A stretch of DNA of 64,000 nt from Rhytidiadelphus loreus (taxonomy: Eukaryota > Streptophyta > Bryopsida > Hypnales > Hylocomiaceae), in assembly GCA_947034895.1 (NCBI GenBank), contig OX344761.1, positions 75,019,839-75,083,838 of the forward strand. The letters are read 5' to 3'. How positions within the stretch are numbered: the first letter of the stretch is position 1; each line of letters starts with the position of its first letter. A model generated the notes under the pieces. It was not told where the DNA came from, did not search any database, and saw only the letters and a list, made by a program, of their open reading frames with translations. A program made the position numbers and the translations under genes. Below, in pieces: positions 37,545 through 49,500 of this stretch.

Positions 37545-37592
37545 CCTAAAACCCTAAACCCTAAACCTCTAAAACCCTAAACCCTAAACCCT
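37545..37592. repeat. Interstitial telomere-type repeat (CCCTAAA)n
   Basis: About six tandem, slightly degenerate units of CCCTAAA/CCTAAAA, the plant telomere sequence, lie about 150 bp beyond the stop codon of the RabGAP-N/repeat gene. Confidence 0.9.
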
Positions 37593-37737
37593 TCCGAAGC
37601 AAGCAGCGAGGATCAAAATTGTACATCCATCACACATATATATACAGGAACAGAAGTGCACATATCAACTCACTGCGTCAGCGGCAGGGATATCTTCACC
37701 CTGTCAAGCAGCGACATTGACGCCACCCACTTCTAAC

Positions 37738-40700
37738 TTAATACTGCCGTGAACAAGCCTCCTTGACATCCTCCATGCTTGTGGTCTGGGATTCGGACTG
37801 AAGCGAAGTACAGCCAGACACAGAAGTCAAGACAGAGGGCTTCTGTATGAACGCATGTGGGGCGTCTTCTCTCTGCCGAGCAGCCTCTGCGAGCCTCGTG
37901 CGATGAAGTACTTGGCGATACTGTGATGTAAGAGAATCATAAGAGGGGGATTAGAAGAGAGTATCACAAGAGAATACGAGAGGAAATAAGGGAGAGACTC
38001 CATCAACCATACAGTCCATTAGAAGAGGCTTCATTGACCATATAGGTGAGTTTGTAATTTGAGCTAAATTTAAAAACACTTCGTCTATTGACAAATTCGT
38101 TTTCTGCAATTGATTTTCAGCTTCCCTTAAAAACGAATGTGCAAACTTTGAGATGGTGCAAGTTTCTAGATTGTTGTAGGGGAAGGCTCCAGGTTCCCCT
38201 GTGTGGTGAATGGAACCTCTCCCTTCCTGTATGGTGAATGAAGACTTTACATTATATGTTAGAATCTACTGAGCACATGGAATAGAACCGTCGACCCAAG
38301 AAAATCTTTACGACGGCACATCACTTCAAGATGATCATCCACAACAATCGTGCTTACCGTAATCAGTTGTTCATTGATAAGTTGCTCCTGGTGATTCTTC
38401 GCATCCTCGGCAACCTTGTCGCGCCGACGTTTCTCTTGGGCCCATTTGCCAAACAGTAGTTGGATCTGCGATGCATTGGGGCTGCCCCGGAATCCAACCG
38501 CTAGAGCCACAGCTTCGTCAACAGTGATCTCCCTGTAACCCTTATCCTGGAACGCCTCTAGCAAAACCTCTCGAGCCAATATCAACGCATTTTCCTCCAT
38601 GTTCGAGGGCTCGGACTCTGATTGAAGCGAACTATTATAATGGACGGAGGGCTTCTTCGTGGGAGGAAGTGCCTGTTGGGCATCCTGTGTCGGACTAGCA
38701 GACTCTGTACGCTTCCGAGATCGGCCCCCCTATAAAAGTGAAGAAATATGGAGAGGTCGAGTCAGAGTCTCTCTCGACAATGTCCAAACCATCATATATA
38801 AGACCACAAAGGTGTAATGTAAAGTCTCCATTCAACATACAATAAGGGAGACTGAGGGTCCATTCACCATACAGGTGAACTTTGAACCATAACCTACAAC
38901 AATCTAGAAACATGCACCATCTTCAATTTTGCACATCTGTTTTGTATGGTCAACAGAGCATCTAATGTACTGTATGGTCAATGGACCATACAGGCTGGGC
39001 TTCGTACCTCAATTGCCTTGAAGATGAAAATGATAAGTGTACATACATACATACATACATACCGTGGTAGGTTGTGCATGTGAAGTGGAGCTCCCAGCAG
39101 GCTTGTCACTTCGACGTATGAGATTGGCCCAATTACGAAACAACTGCATGATCTGCATCGCATCCGGGTTGCCGTGGAATCGGGCCGCTAAAGCAACAGT
39201 CTCGTCAAGAGTAATCTGTCTACAACCCCACTCCACGAACACCCGTCTCAGAGTCGCTCGAGCGGATCTCCGAACCCAGCGTCTCGAACGTTTCTGATGC
39301 AATCCATAGGTACCATGTACCATGAGAAAGATTAGGCAAGTTCAAGGCAGGTCTAAACCACATACATACATGACCTTTAAGACTTCATACATTCCAGGTA
39401 GCTTACCTCCCGATTGTCGTTCGGCTGGGAAACACCACACAGTTGCTGGAGAGGCAGAGTGATAGACGCAGCCAACGGTTCCTCGTTGGCCAGCTGCTGA
39501 ACAACAGATCGCTGCCCATCGGTACCCTTGTCGACCACACCACCAGAAGTAGCATATCCCACGCGCGCCCGCCGAAGTCCGTTCCGAATGGCTTTGCTGA
39601 AAAAGGTCTGGTAAAAGAGAATAAGTACACACGGTCCAGGAAACAAAATTTGACATTTGCAAGATGACTACAACTATGGACATGGCGGCGAAGATAATAT
39701 CAACACTATCCCATGTATCATACCTTCAAAAATTGGCAGATATCTCCACAGGTCACGTGCTTCGAGACTCCGAACTTGTCAATGTTCTTTAGAGAATTCA
39801 AGGCCTTATAAGTGAGGCTTGAGTCTACCATCAAACGTACGAAGAGCTCCGAGGTGAACAATGAACAAATCACATGGCTTGGAATAGTAGTAGCCACAGA
39901 GACTGATAGACGCATGCCTAACCACCACTCCCTCCTCCTCCGTGCCAAGGCACATTCTTCACTGCTCCATTCTGCAAGATGCAATCTATTACGCCAACTA
40001 ACCGGTAAAGCCACACCCTCTCTAAATCCGCCGCTCCAAAAAAGCCTGGAAAAATATTCTAAGGCGCTGGACGGAGCCGCGTCGTCACATAGCGTTCCTA
40101 CCAGTGGGCTCTGCAATAAAGCCCCATCCTGGGCACCAGCAGGAGGTGCCTCCTCTAAAGTCCGAGGCTGTGGTGAACACTCTGGCTCGACCCCAGGAAT
40201 GGAATGTGGACTGGTTGGAGCGATATCAACATGAGAAGACTCTGCAGTAACGGAAGACAGGACTAAATCAACTGTCTTCCGCTGCCTACTACAAACAGAG
40301 GTGTTAGCTCCTGCAAGCGGAGGCAAGACTAGCTCAAAATATTTTCGAGGATTTCTACCATGAGAGGATTTCGAGAATTTCAGAACGATCTCCTCTTTGG
40401 GAGGTGGCAGAGAAGGCAGAACTTGCGGCATGGACCGACGAAGACGCTTCCGTGATGGGGTATCCAGATATTCCATGGATGGAGGGCTAGAGTTGCCAGC
40501 ACACATATCTGGCCGACTACTTGGACCAACCACTTGAACCTCTTTATCAAAGAAGGGAGCCTCCTGCACATCCAAATGACAGTGCCAACAACCCCACCAA
40601 CGAAGAATGAATTAGAGATTTTTCTGGAAATCATTAGAGATCATCTTTTTAAAAACGTCATGGCTCGAAAACTGTAGACGCATAACCCAGGAACCACCAA

Positions 40701-43700
40701 TAAGACAAAGGAATACCTGACACTTGATGCAGGTTCGATTACCAAAGCCGGAGCAGTTGACAAGGGCCAACATAAAGAAGATGCTCTCTAACATGCAGAA
40801 CATGTATGAACCACCTTTACACAAAAAACAGACTGTGCTAACATAACACACGTCGTGTGCAATCGATATACGTAACTCAAGACTTTATCTGATGCAACAA
40901 TATGTCTGAATGCCACCACCAAGCTCAAAGGCTCCTCCTACCTTGTTGGTGGCCTCTTCGTTTGCACTTTTCATTTCCGTCTCCTTTTCCTTCTTCCAAA
41001 TCGGATGGAACGAAGTAAAGTATTTCAAAACGATCTCCTCATTGGGAGGGGGCAGACCAGGAATGTCTTGCGGCATGGACCGACGAAGACGTTTTCGTGA
41101 TGGGGTATCTAGGTGGCGCATGGGGTCCGGAGGAGGGCTGCCGTAATTCATATCCGGCCGTCCAACAGGTGTGGGATCAGGTGCTTGGACCTGATCATCC
41201 TTTGTTTCGGTCTCCTTCTCCGGCTCTGGCTCAAGATCCTTCTCCTTCTGACGTTCCTCCCGTTTGTTCTCATTCTTTTGAGTGTCCCTGTGCCTCTCCT
41301 CCTCAGTTGTCTCCATAGTCTGCTTCTCCCGGTTCTGCCCAAAGGAGTGAACGCTTGAATTTAAACAATGAAATGGGTAACCATAACAATAACAAGTTGA
41401 GTCCACTTGAGTTCCATGAGCGTACAGACCACTTCAGTACATCTGGTGACTTTCAAATATACAACGCACGAGTGGAGTTGTCCATCATGATCTAGTAGGT
41501 CGTGTAATTCGGTAGTGGAAACTAAGCCGCCATTGCCGGTACAGTAGGACTTCAATGGCAATGTAAAACTCTAAAATACAACGCCATGAACTCTAGTAAG
41601 CTTCCTTCAGCCCCAGATGATCACAAGCAATAGCCCTAAACAGTCCTGAATAGGGAGCATACACACTCAATAGAAGGACCCGAGATTTTACGGGTCAACC
41701 CAAGAAGATTCATTACTTGGTGTGATCGATGGGGGACCCGAAAAGACTCGAATATTATCCGGGTGTGCCTCATATTCATGACTGGTGCCTCACAAGTCAT
41801 AGTAGAGGAAACAAATTGACTTGTCAATTTGTCACTCTGATGCAAAACTAACCTGCACGTGTACACTGTTCACAAAATATACACTTGGGTCTTCGATTGA
41901 TCTGCACCGTGACGAAAGACCCAAATTAACAAAACTCGAATGTATCGATCACATACTAGTGTACACGCCACCAACACTTAACTGATGAGATAATTCTACT
42001 CGAGATGCATGACTTCACAGCTTAAAAGATGAAAAAGCACATCCTTGAGTATGTTCAAGTCCATATTTCTGTCAGTGAATACCCAGCAAAAATATCCAAA
42101 CCCCAGCCTGCTTCTTGTTACGTGAACCTCAAAAAAGTTCAAAAGCAGAGACCTGTTAGACGATTAGAAGCACAGAGGAATCTCAAGAAAACCTATGGGC
42201 TGCTTCTCCAAAAAACAAGTAGCCCGGGAAGCAAACAAATCTCATCTAGGCCACGAACATGTTGCCAAACCGAAAACTATTTCAATCGAGTGCTTCACGT
42301 ACCTGACAAGCAAAGCATGATTCCTGAGTGTTGCAAAAAACTCGTTAACTCCACCAGCATGGAAGTATAAAGGTGGGAATGAAAGCCCTGCGCAGCGAAG
42401 AGAATGCCCATCAATGTTCGTCCAAGACTCTAAACCTCAAAGAACAGGAGAGGAAACGTAGCTTGAAAAGATATATTCTACAGAAGAATCACTACTACGT
42501 AATGCTAAATTTGTATAACTAATCATAAAGATCGAGTACATACGCGAGTGAAAAAGAGGCTGGAGTCAAAAACTGGATATCCCAAATTATCCCTCGGTCA
42601 CCACTTACAAAAATGGAATTTAACAACAAGATTAAGAACTAAATACCTGACGTAAGAACAACGATGATGTACTGCAACCCAACCGATGGGGTATGACGAC
42701 GAATTGAGCGGATCTCAGTCAGAGAAACTGCACGAATCGTATGCGAATTTTTATCTGTGAAGCACAAAATCAACTCCTCAGAAGAATGTTATCTCCCAAC
42801 TTGAAACTGAACACGTACATTTCAGAACTTCAGAGAGTATGGAATGAGGCATATCATATTACCCCTGAAGTGTAACCTCCTCAAGCCCTACACACACCTT
42901 TCTCTGCAGTTCTCCAATCTGTGGACCCACGACGCCCGCCGGCATCAAAAGGGGGAGGAGGGGTCCATGTCTGCAACAGACACAATTGCAAGCAAGTTTC
43001 AACGGCAAATTGCAAGACCCGCCCTCCGCCTTCAAATTCGAACAAAAGGCATCACATGTAGGCATCTTAAAAAATGGTTTCAAATGCAACGGCAAGCTTC
43101 AAGAGAGTGTGTCAAACCAAAGAGTAGCTCCTAAACCTACCAGAAATAGTGAAGGACCCAGTTTCGTCAGTCGAAGCAGACCGTTGATACGTTCACAGGC
43201 ATACCGAGCTGGGTGCACGGAGACGCTGTCCTTCATAAAAACAACTTCACAGGAGTCTAAACCTCCATCTCCAACCACCGACTTCCCTGTCTCACTTCCT
43301 GGGATTTCAACCTGTGAAAGTCATAAGACAAATAGCCTGAGTTGTGGCTGTTCCCCACACCGATCGCAATAAGAAGAATGCCACAAGAGTAACAAATTTA
43401 CGGGGTTGACAAACTAAAACAGAATCAGCGTGTAACGCCGAATGTGGGTCATAGCAGTCTCTGGAAACGAAGATAACTGCACGCGGATATCTGAGGTTCA
43501 AAATCGGCTCAGAATTTTCAAGAAATCAGAGATTGCGTACTGGATCCATCAATGACAGACGAAGACCTACATCCTACATTACCCATGCCACTCACTGCTA
43601 AGACAATGGAAATCAGCACAATCAAAACTATCACATAGTGCCCTTGTTCTAGCGTATCCACCAAAACTGTTCACTCATGGCGCTCGAAGTCCGACTTTTA

Positions 43701-43930
43701 AATTCACAAACAGCCAACCTGGAACACCACCACTCTACAGTTCAAGATCTACACGCTGATTACCAAGCCCTCCAACTGTTCTCTTCCATCTCGAGGTTTA
43801 GATTTACCTGGAAAGTCTTCGTGGGTGTGATTGCCTGAGAAGACAGAGAATCGTCGACCTCTTCGACAAAGTCACTGGAGTCCACAGATGGCCCCATCGA
43901 TTGTCCTCCGATCCAATTACTGCAATTCAT
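37738..43930 (-). CDS. RabGAP/TBC N-terminal domain joined to a novel duplicated-exon region
   Basis: Exons: 43930-43808, 43311-43141, 42970-42898, 42754-42647, 42387-42303, 41901-41853, 41570-41463, 41334-40942, 40563-39724, 39607-39407, 39293-39063, 38729-38358, 37920-37738. Phases agree; 978 residues if one gene. The first six exons match the N-terminal domain of plant RabGAP/TBC proteins (DUF3548 type): VSVHPARYACERINGLLRLT, EIRSIRRHTPSVGLQYIIVV, FPPLYFHAGGVNEFFATLR. The catalytic TBC domain (IxxDxxR, YxQ) should follow but is absent. Instead come an E/K-rich exon, two exons sharing LDTPSRKRLRRSMPQ (nuclear-signal-like), and two exons sharing a 50-residue unit (ITLDETVALAARFHGNPDA; ITVDEAVALAVGFRGSPNA). 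All later exons are phase 0-0. The alternative is two genes, a truncated RabGAP and a separate gene starting at 41316 (METTEEERH). Exon 41570-41463 is the weakest. I do not recognise the repeat domains. Confidence 0.6.
39038..39062. repeat. (TACA)n microsatellite abutting a splice donor
   Basis: About five to six TACA units on the plus strand (TGTA/TATG on the transcript) begin directly at the GT donor at 39062-39061 of the RabGAP-N/repeat gene. Confidence 0.7.
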
Positions 43931-45420
43931 GTTTTGAAAGAGAAGGCAAAGAGTCGATGAACCCCAAGTAGAGCGTGACCAAATCCACGTTAATCGACAC
44001 CCGGCATGCTTGTGGTTGCTGAGACCTTGGCCCCAACTTGGGCATTCCACTGACCCAGTGCCGCAATCCAGACGCCGCGAGTAAGCTCACCACAAACCTC
44101 ACTCCACCTCTTCCACGAAAACAGCACAAATGTAGCAAACACAGTCACAATTCAAGTACCATTCGCATACATCGCCCTGCATCACTCGCAATTGGCCATG
44201 GGAACACGATCTCGGAAAAGTAGAATTGAGATAGAGCTGACACCAACTGACTGACCCCGGTCGTACGTCAGGGCCACCCACCGACACCAAAAATGGGCCA
44301 ACAAGAGGAGAAATGGCACCTCAAAAGCTCGAATCTTGGGTCGAACAGATCGATCCTGATGGTGTCAAATTAAAAAGCAAAACTGCTTTAGTGGAATGAC
44401 GCTGAAATGGCGGCGATTGGCGAAGGAAGGATGGCCCAGGCAGTAAGTAAGGGAGGAGTGAGGGTTTCTGATTCTACGGAAAGACCATAGCTAGGGCCAT
44501 CGCCACGCCGACACCGCCTTCATGAAGTCTGCCCTGCACCTGAAATCTCGCGCACGCCAAGATGCGTCTAGAGATCTACGAAAGCAGAAATCGGAAATTC
44601 CTGGAATCGTAGATTTGCACTCGGATTGTGGTCATGATGCGTGCGGACCCACGCGTGCGGTCCCACGCTTTAGCAAATTTGGCTGACGTTCTGCTCCATC
44701 TCAGTCACCGACATTTATCACTAGCGATAACGTGATACTAGGTGTTTGCATATCTTAACTTAGTTATCAATCATTCAGTTCGGGGCCAGCGTTCTTCATG
44801 TAGCGATGTTTTCTGCGTTTTTCGATTGTTTGGAATGGTTCACAATGTCATGGCTCGAATGTGCTGTTGGAGGAAAGTAAACGCAAAAGATTTGCTCCAG
44901 CCATTCATCATTAATTGGATACAACCTCACCTTTGAGTTTCACACGAATCGATTTAGCCACTTCGAACCACCAAATTTACAACGCCAATTTGGAGGACAC
45001 CGACACCCCAGCTGATAGTAAACGTTTAAATATATAACCTCGATAACATACCGGTAATAGCATTTCTGTATGCACACAGGCAGTGTGCCTTGGCCACATG
45101 AGTGTAGCCAGATTTAGACCATTGACTCTTAATTTACAGATAAAACTACCCCAACCAAAACCCGCTACTGGGACAATCCAAAGTATTACGAACCGAAACT
45201 GGTAGAGATGCAAAGGATGCCTTTCTAGATTACAGAGGTAGGCATGCTTGCTGCTGGCCACAACCTCCACTCAGTTAAGTTGTATTCCCCGATCAATCCT
45301 TCTGCACTTTTGAGGAAGGTCTGCTTGACGCTCGTCGCAAACCCTTAATCAATAGGTTAGTTTCCCTGATCAAGTACAAAAGATGTATCAGGATTAAATT
45401 CAGTTCCAGATAAGGTCAGT
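43931..45420. promoter_or_regulatory. Promoter/5' UTR of the RabGAP-N gene and 3' flank of the C2H2 gene
   Basis: 43931 to about 44400 probably holds the 5' UTR. Several short minus-strand frames occur here and could act as upstream ORFs. From 44700 on there is no gene-like frame until the final exon of the C2H2/membrane protein gene. Confidence 0.4.
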
Positions 45421-48400
45421 TCAGAAGGGTTCAGGCATCGAAAATTTGAAGTGCCTACGGAGAGCTTCAATCTCAGTAACAATTAAAGCACGACTAAGAT
45501 TCATATCAAAACACATAAATAAAACACAAAACAGAAGACTACCATACAAAATTCATTACTATCAGTGTTATTTTGTTCAGTTCAATGAGAAAGTGAACAA
45601 TTTATGATCTTGCTAAGCATGCCTGAATCAAGATGAAAAGGTGACGAAATATCACGTACCGTTTATGCAAATATACCACTAAGTAAAAGATTGCTAGTAT
45701 CACAAGAGTAAACAATGATAACGCAAAGAATAGTGATTTGTTCCTGTTTATCTGCATCAGTTAAAACAAAAGTGGCAATACTAAGCATCCCCACATGATC
45801 AAATACAAAAACATAAAGATTTTAAATCAAACACAGTCGTAAAACAAGCACTGCATTTACCTATCCCGATTCCTGAAGATAATGAGGAATGTGGCATATC
45901 TATTATTTTTGGTCTCAGTGTCATAGAAACAGATTAAGTTTGAGAAAAAGAGAACAATAACCATCCACATGTGACTCGTGTACACAGATTCTGAGGTTTA
46001 AGCAAGGAGAAAATATTGCAATGCAATCACCTCCAACACTAAGTAGTTTAAGAATGTTAAGAGAAAATACCCCACTTCCCCTTGGAAAGATCTTCAGCTT
46101 CTTCTTACAAGTATGGGCATCACAAAATTGCCGCTTGAAGAAATCTGAGTTGAATTACCAAATCAAGAATTTGAGTTAAGAAAAACGGTGTAAAAGACTG
46201 GCTTCTCGACATAGGAGTCTGCTTCGTTTTACAATGACACTGCCATGACATCAGATGGACAAAGACTGACAAGAATCTTCACAACTGATAACACAAGCGT
46301 AAGAGGATTCACACCGTTTAGTCTCTGCGCAACTGGGCTTTGCTCAGCTGGAAAGCAAGTATTTGCCAAGATCTGTTCCGATTCACAGTTGCAACAACCT
46401 AAGTCATTAGACCAATATACAAACCAGCCAGGTATTTGACAAACATATACCTGCCTCTTTGATGAAACCATGTCACAGTGTACTACTTCATTCCTAAATA
46501 TGGCCCATTTTTCAGTATGCAACTCCATTTTCGTCAATTCAACTACTTTGAGCAGGTCTCAAAGTCTTAAGTCCTCAGCCGCAGTTGCGCTTACAAAAGA
46601 CATTCTATACCGTATCCTAACATGCAACATGCCTTTTTTCTAAAATGCAGATTTACTTCGTTTCAATCACTTTCATTTCATTCATTTACTTGAAGTATTC
46701 CGTTCATCTATCACCTTCCGATCTCAACTGTGAATACGAGGTTGCAAAAACAGTTCAGGTCCAATGTGCATAACTAAAGCTTGTGGGAAAACCTACCCAC
46801 CTCACAAAAATGACGATTCTTTTCAACAACAGCTGGCTTGCATGTTGCCTTTTGCGTCTTTAGCTCAGACGATAAACTATTAAAATAGTCACAATGCAAA
46901 GCTCCACAAGCATCTGCTAAACACCTATTTGAGCTCTGCAATGCAAACCATATTCTCAAAAAATGTTTTCAAGACAAGAAAGAATGGCTCACAAACAAAA
47001 GTCCATGTAAGAATCGCAGCAGTCACACTACTGACCAAGACAACGATGGTAGCAATCAGCCTTCATACAAAAGCATCCCAAGAAGCATCAACTACGAAGT
47101 TAACAAATACAAAATGTGAAACACATCGTTAACTCGAAAAAAAAACTCACCGTCTCAAGCTTCTCGGAGTGCCGGTTATCAAAATGCAAGTCCAAAAAGT
47201 CTCGAGATCGGAAAACTTTCTTGCAATACCGACACTGCCATTGCATAGGCCGCAGTTCATCTACATTCTCCTCTTGCTCATGGAAAACGTCATAATCAGG
47301 GCGAAGACGACAGTTTTGAGGCAGGGTATACTTTTGGGACTCCACAAATGGCATTAAGTACTGTCACAGGATCAACGCCAAGCATGTCAGGTAAACATCA
47401 AGGAAGTCAATCTCATCATATCGTTTGAGTTCTCGCCCTCGTGGTAGGCTCATCCGTTCGAATCGCTAAAGGAATAAACATGACTAAACAAAGGTTTATA
47501 AATTTCTGCAATTAACAATAAGGCTATCTACTCATATTCAGCACTACAAGACATGCCACTTCTAAGCAATACTGAAATTTCACAAGACTTGGATGATCAA
47601 ACTTAAGAAAGAGAATCTGCTATTACATATGTGTAGTATAACATCGAGTAAAGAAAACATTCTTACTGATGGGACATCTTTTTGAACCCAAAAAACTGGA
47701 GATTACTCAATATTAAATAATTCAGAGCTGCTTCATACACTAACAAGCCAACAAAATACACAAACTGAGAAATTTCTCTGAATCTCTGAGTTTAATGCAA
47801 AACGACCGTGAAATAAATCATAAACCCCAGAGGGTTGAGGAAGATAGGCACACCTCAGAAACAACAGCTCGGACCGTCCTACTCCGTGACCTAGAACAAT
47901 GAACTCGACCCTTTTCTTCTTGCAATTGCCTCTGCCTAACATGCCAAGAACATCGTCAATTACATCACCAGAGTCCCCCCATCACATAACAACTCTCACA
48001 GCACGTCATCGAACTAAGCACATCCTACTAGCAAAACAACGCGTGTAGAAAAGAATCACAGTACTCAAAACGCACCTTTCCTCTGTTACCCTGTAAATCC
48101 CCTGCAGGGCCAAAACAGAATTTAAATTAGCGTTCAAGTACATATATGCTAGACCTACAGAGCACAACTTGACGACTCGGACGTCCACAAGGTCACAAAA
48201 ATTGATGCCCAACGACAAGCATCAACACCAGATACGCAAGCGTCTATAAACAAGCCCGCATCATGTCATATGTAGCATCATGATCTGCACAACTCCTGAC
48301 AACTAAAGAATTAAGTTTTACAAAAAAGTGGCAATTGTCTCTACCATTGAATCGAAGGAGTAACGAATATCTGATGAATAACCAGAAAATTGCGCACGTG

Positions 48401-48566
48401 ACTTACAGCAGATGCAACGAAAGCGCTTGAACACAAAGCCAGCAACAGAAGAATCACCACAAAGGCGTGCGTGCTCCAGTTTCTCCTCATCGTTGAGTTC
48501 TTTCTCCTTACGCACCACTAAATGTACTTCACAGCTCCCTCCGCAGTTGGACCATTCAAACCCCCA
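45421..48566 (-). CDS. Cys-rich C2H2 zinc-finger protein with C-terminal membrane segment
   Basis: Resembles a small plant family in which one C2H2 finger is followed by conserved Cys-rich motifs. Exons: (start unresolved, at most 48566)-48407, 48101-48076, 47931-47854, 47360-47151, 46935-46801, 46372-46315, 46144-46071, 45751-45660, 45454-45421; phases agree. Finger: CRYCKKVFRSRDFLDLHFDN followed by RH, i.e. C-x2-C-x12-H-x4-H. Then RCLADACGALHCDYF, ILANTCFPAEQSPVAQRL and FFKRQFCDAHTC, blocks I associate with this family. A hydrophobic helix (FFALSLFTLVILAIFYLVVY) sits near the C-terminus. Upstream are RKEKELNDEEKLEHARLCGD and CICWDLQGNRGK. No ATG opens the first exon in this frame, so a further 5' exon, perhaps coding a signal peptide, is likely. 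A lumenal or extracellular Cys-rich membrane protein seems likelier than a transcription factor. The last exon choice (ending MPEPF) is tentative. Confidence 0.7.
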
Positions 48567-48572
48567 ACCCTA

Positions 48573-49500
48573 AAATTTGAAAGAAAAAAGAGTTCTGAGC
48601 ATAGTATCACGATCGACACCCCATTGCATCTCATAGCAGGCAGTGCAAAACTGCCATTATTTCCGTTTCCACACCCAACACTGGAGGCTCCTTCTACTGC
48701 GTTACCACCTACTAATCCTTCCAGTCGACAAACCGCCCCTGAACCCTAATCCCTGCTGCACCTCTCGAAAACCTCTCAGCAGTACGAAACACTTCGATGA
48801 GTAACCAAAATCGCTCCTTTCACTGAATCGTCGCTGAATTCGTGATTTCCCACCTCAAAAAACGCAAGCGCTCCGCCCTTCCACTACCCAAACCAATATT
48901 TGGTGACAAACCCTAAAATTTGGACCATGCAGGGAAAGCTCAAAACGGCATTGCAGTTTTGTCAAGCAAGAATTCCGATCATCGGAAGATTGAGAGAAGA
49001 ACGTCTGGACTTTCCCCGAGACTGTGATTCCGATGTGAGCAAGAGGCTGAATTGAGGCAGGTGCCACCCTTGGGGTGGAAACGATTGCAAGCCACCGAAG
49101 CCACCGATGAAATGAAGTCCCTGAAGCTTCCGAAGGCAACTGAACGTGAATCCCAAGAGGAGATGACTCAATTCAGACAGACAATCGTGACAGTCGGTCG
49201 GGCAACGACACTCGAGGTCGGGGTCAAATCAGAGCTCAGGGAGACGAATCCGAATCCAATACTGGAGTGTGTGTCGAAGCAAGCAGGTCAAAACGAAGAC
49301 AAAGTCATGAACAGAAGCACACTCCAATGTCACGTTGGGTGCCGCAACTCCGTCACCAGCAAATGGCGAAGATGCTCGCTGGGGCAGAATGTATTCTGCG
49401 GTGATCCCCTGACAGAATCGTATTGTGACCGTATTTGAGGAAAGAGAGCAGGGTTCGCCGAGTCGCAGATGAACCCTGCCACATGGTGACCTAATAAGCT
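48573..49500. promoter_or_regulatory. 5' flank of the C2H2/membrane protein gene
   Basis: GC-balanced sequence with several minus-strand ATGs, probably containing the missing first exon and promoter. The plus-strand frame of 128 codons at 49052-49438 and minus-strand frames of 69-94 codons have no recognisable domain. Confidence 0.35.

Noticed and set aside
45889..45904. Possible 12-nt microexon between the last finger-protein exons
   Set aside because: It would introduce an in-frame TAG. Skipping it joins 46071 to 45751 in phase.
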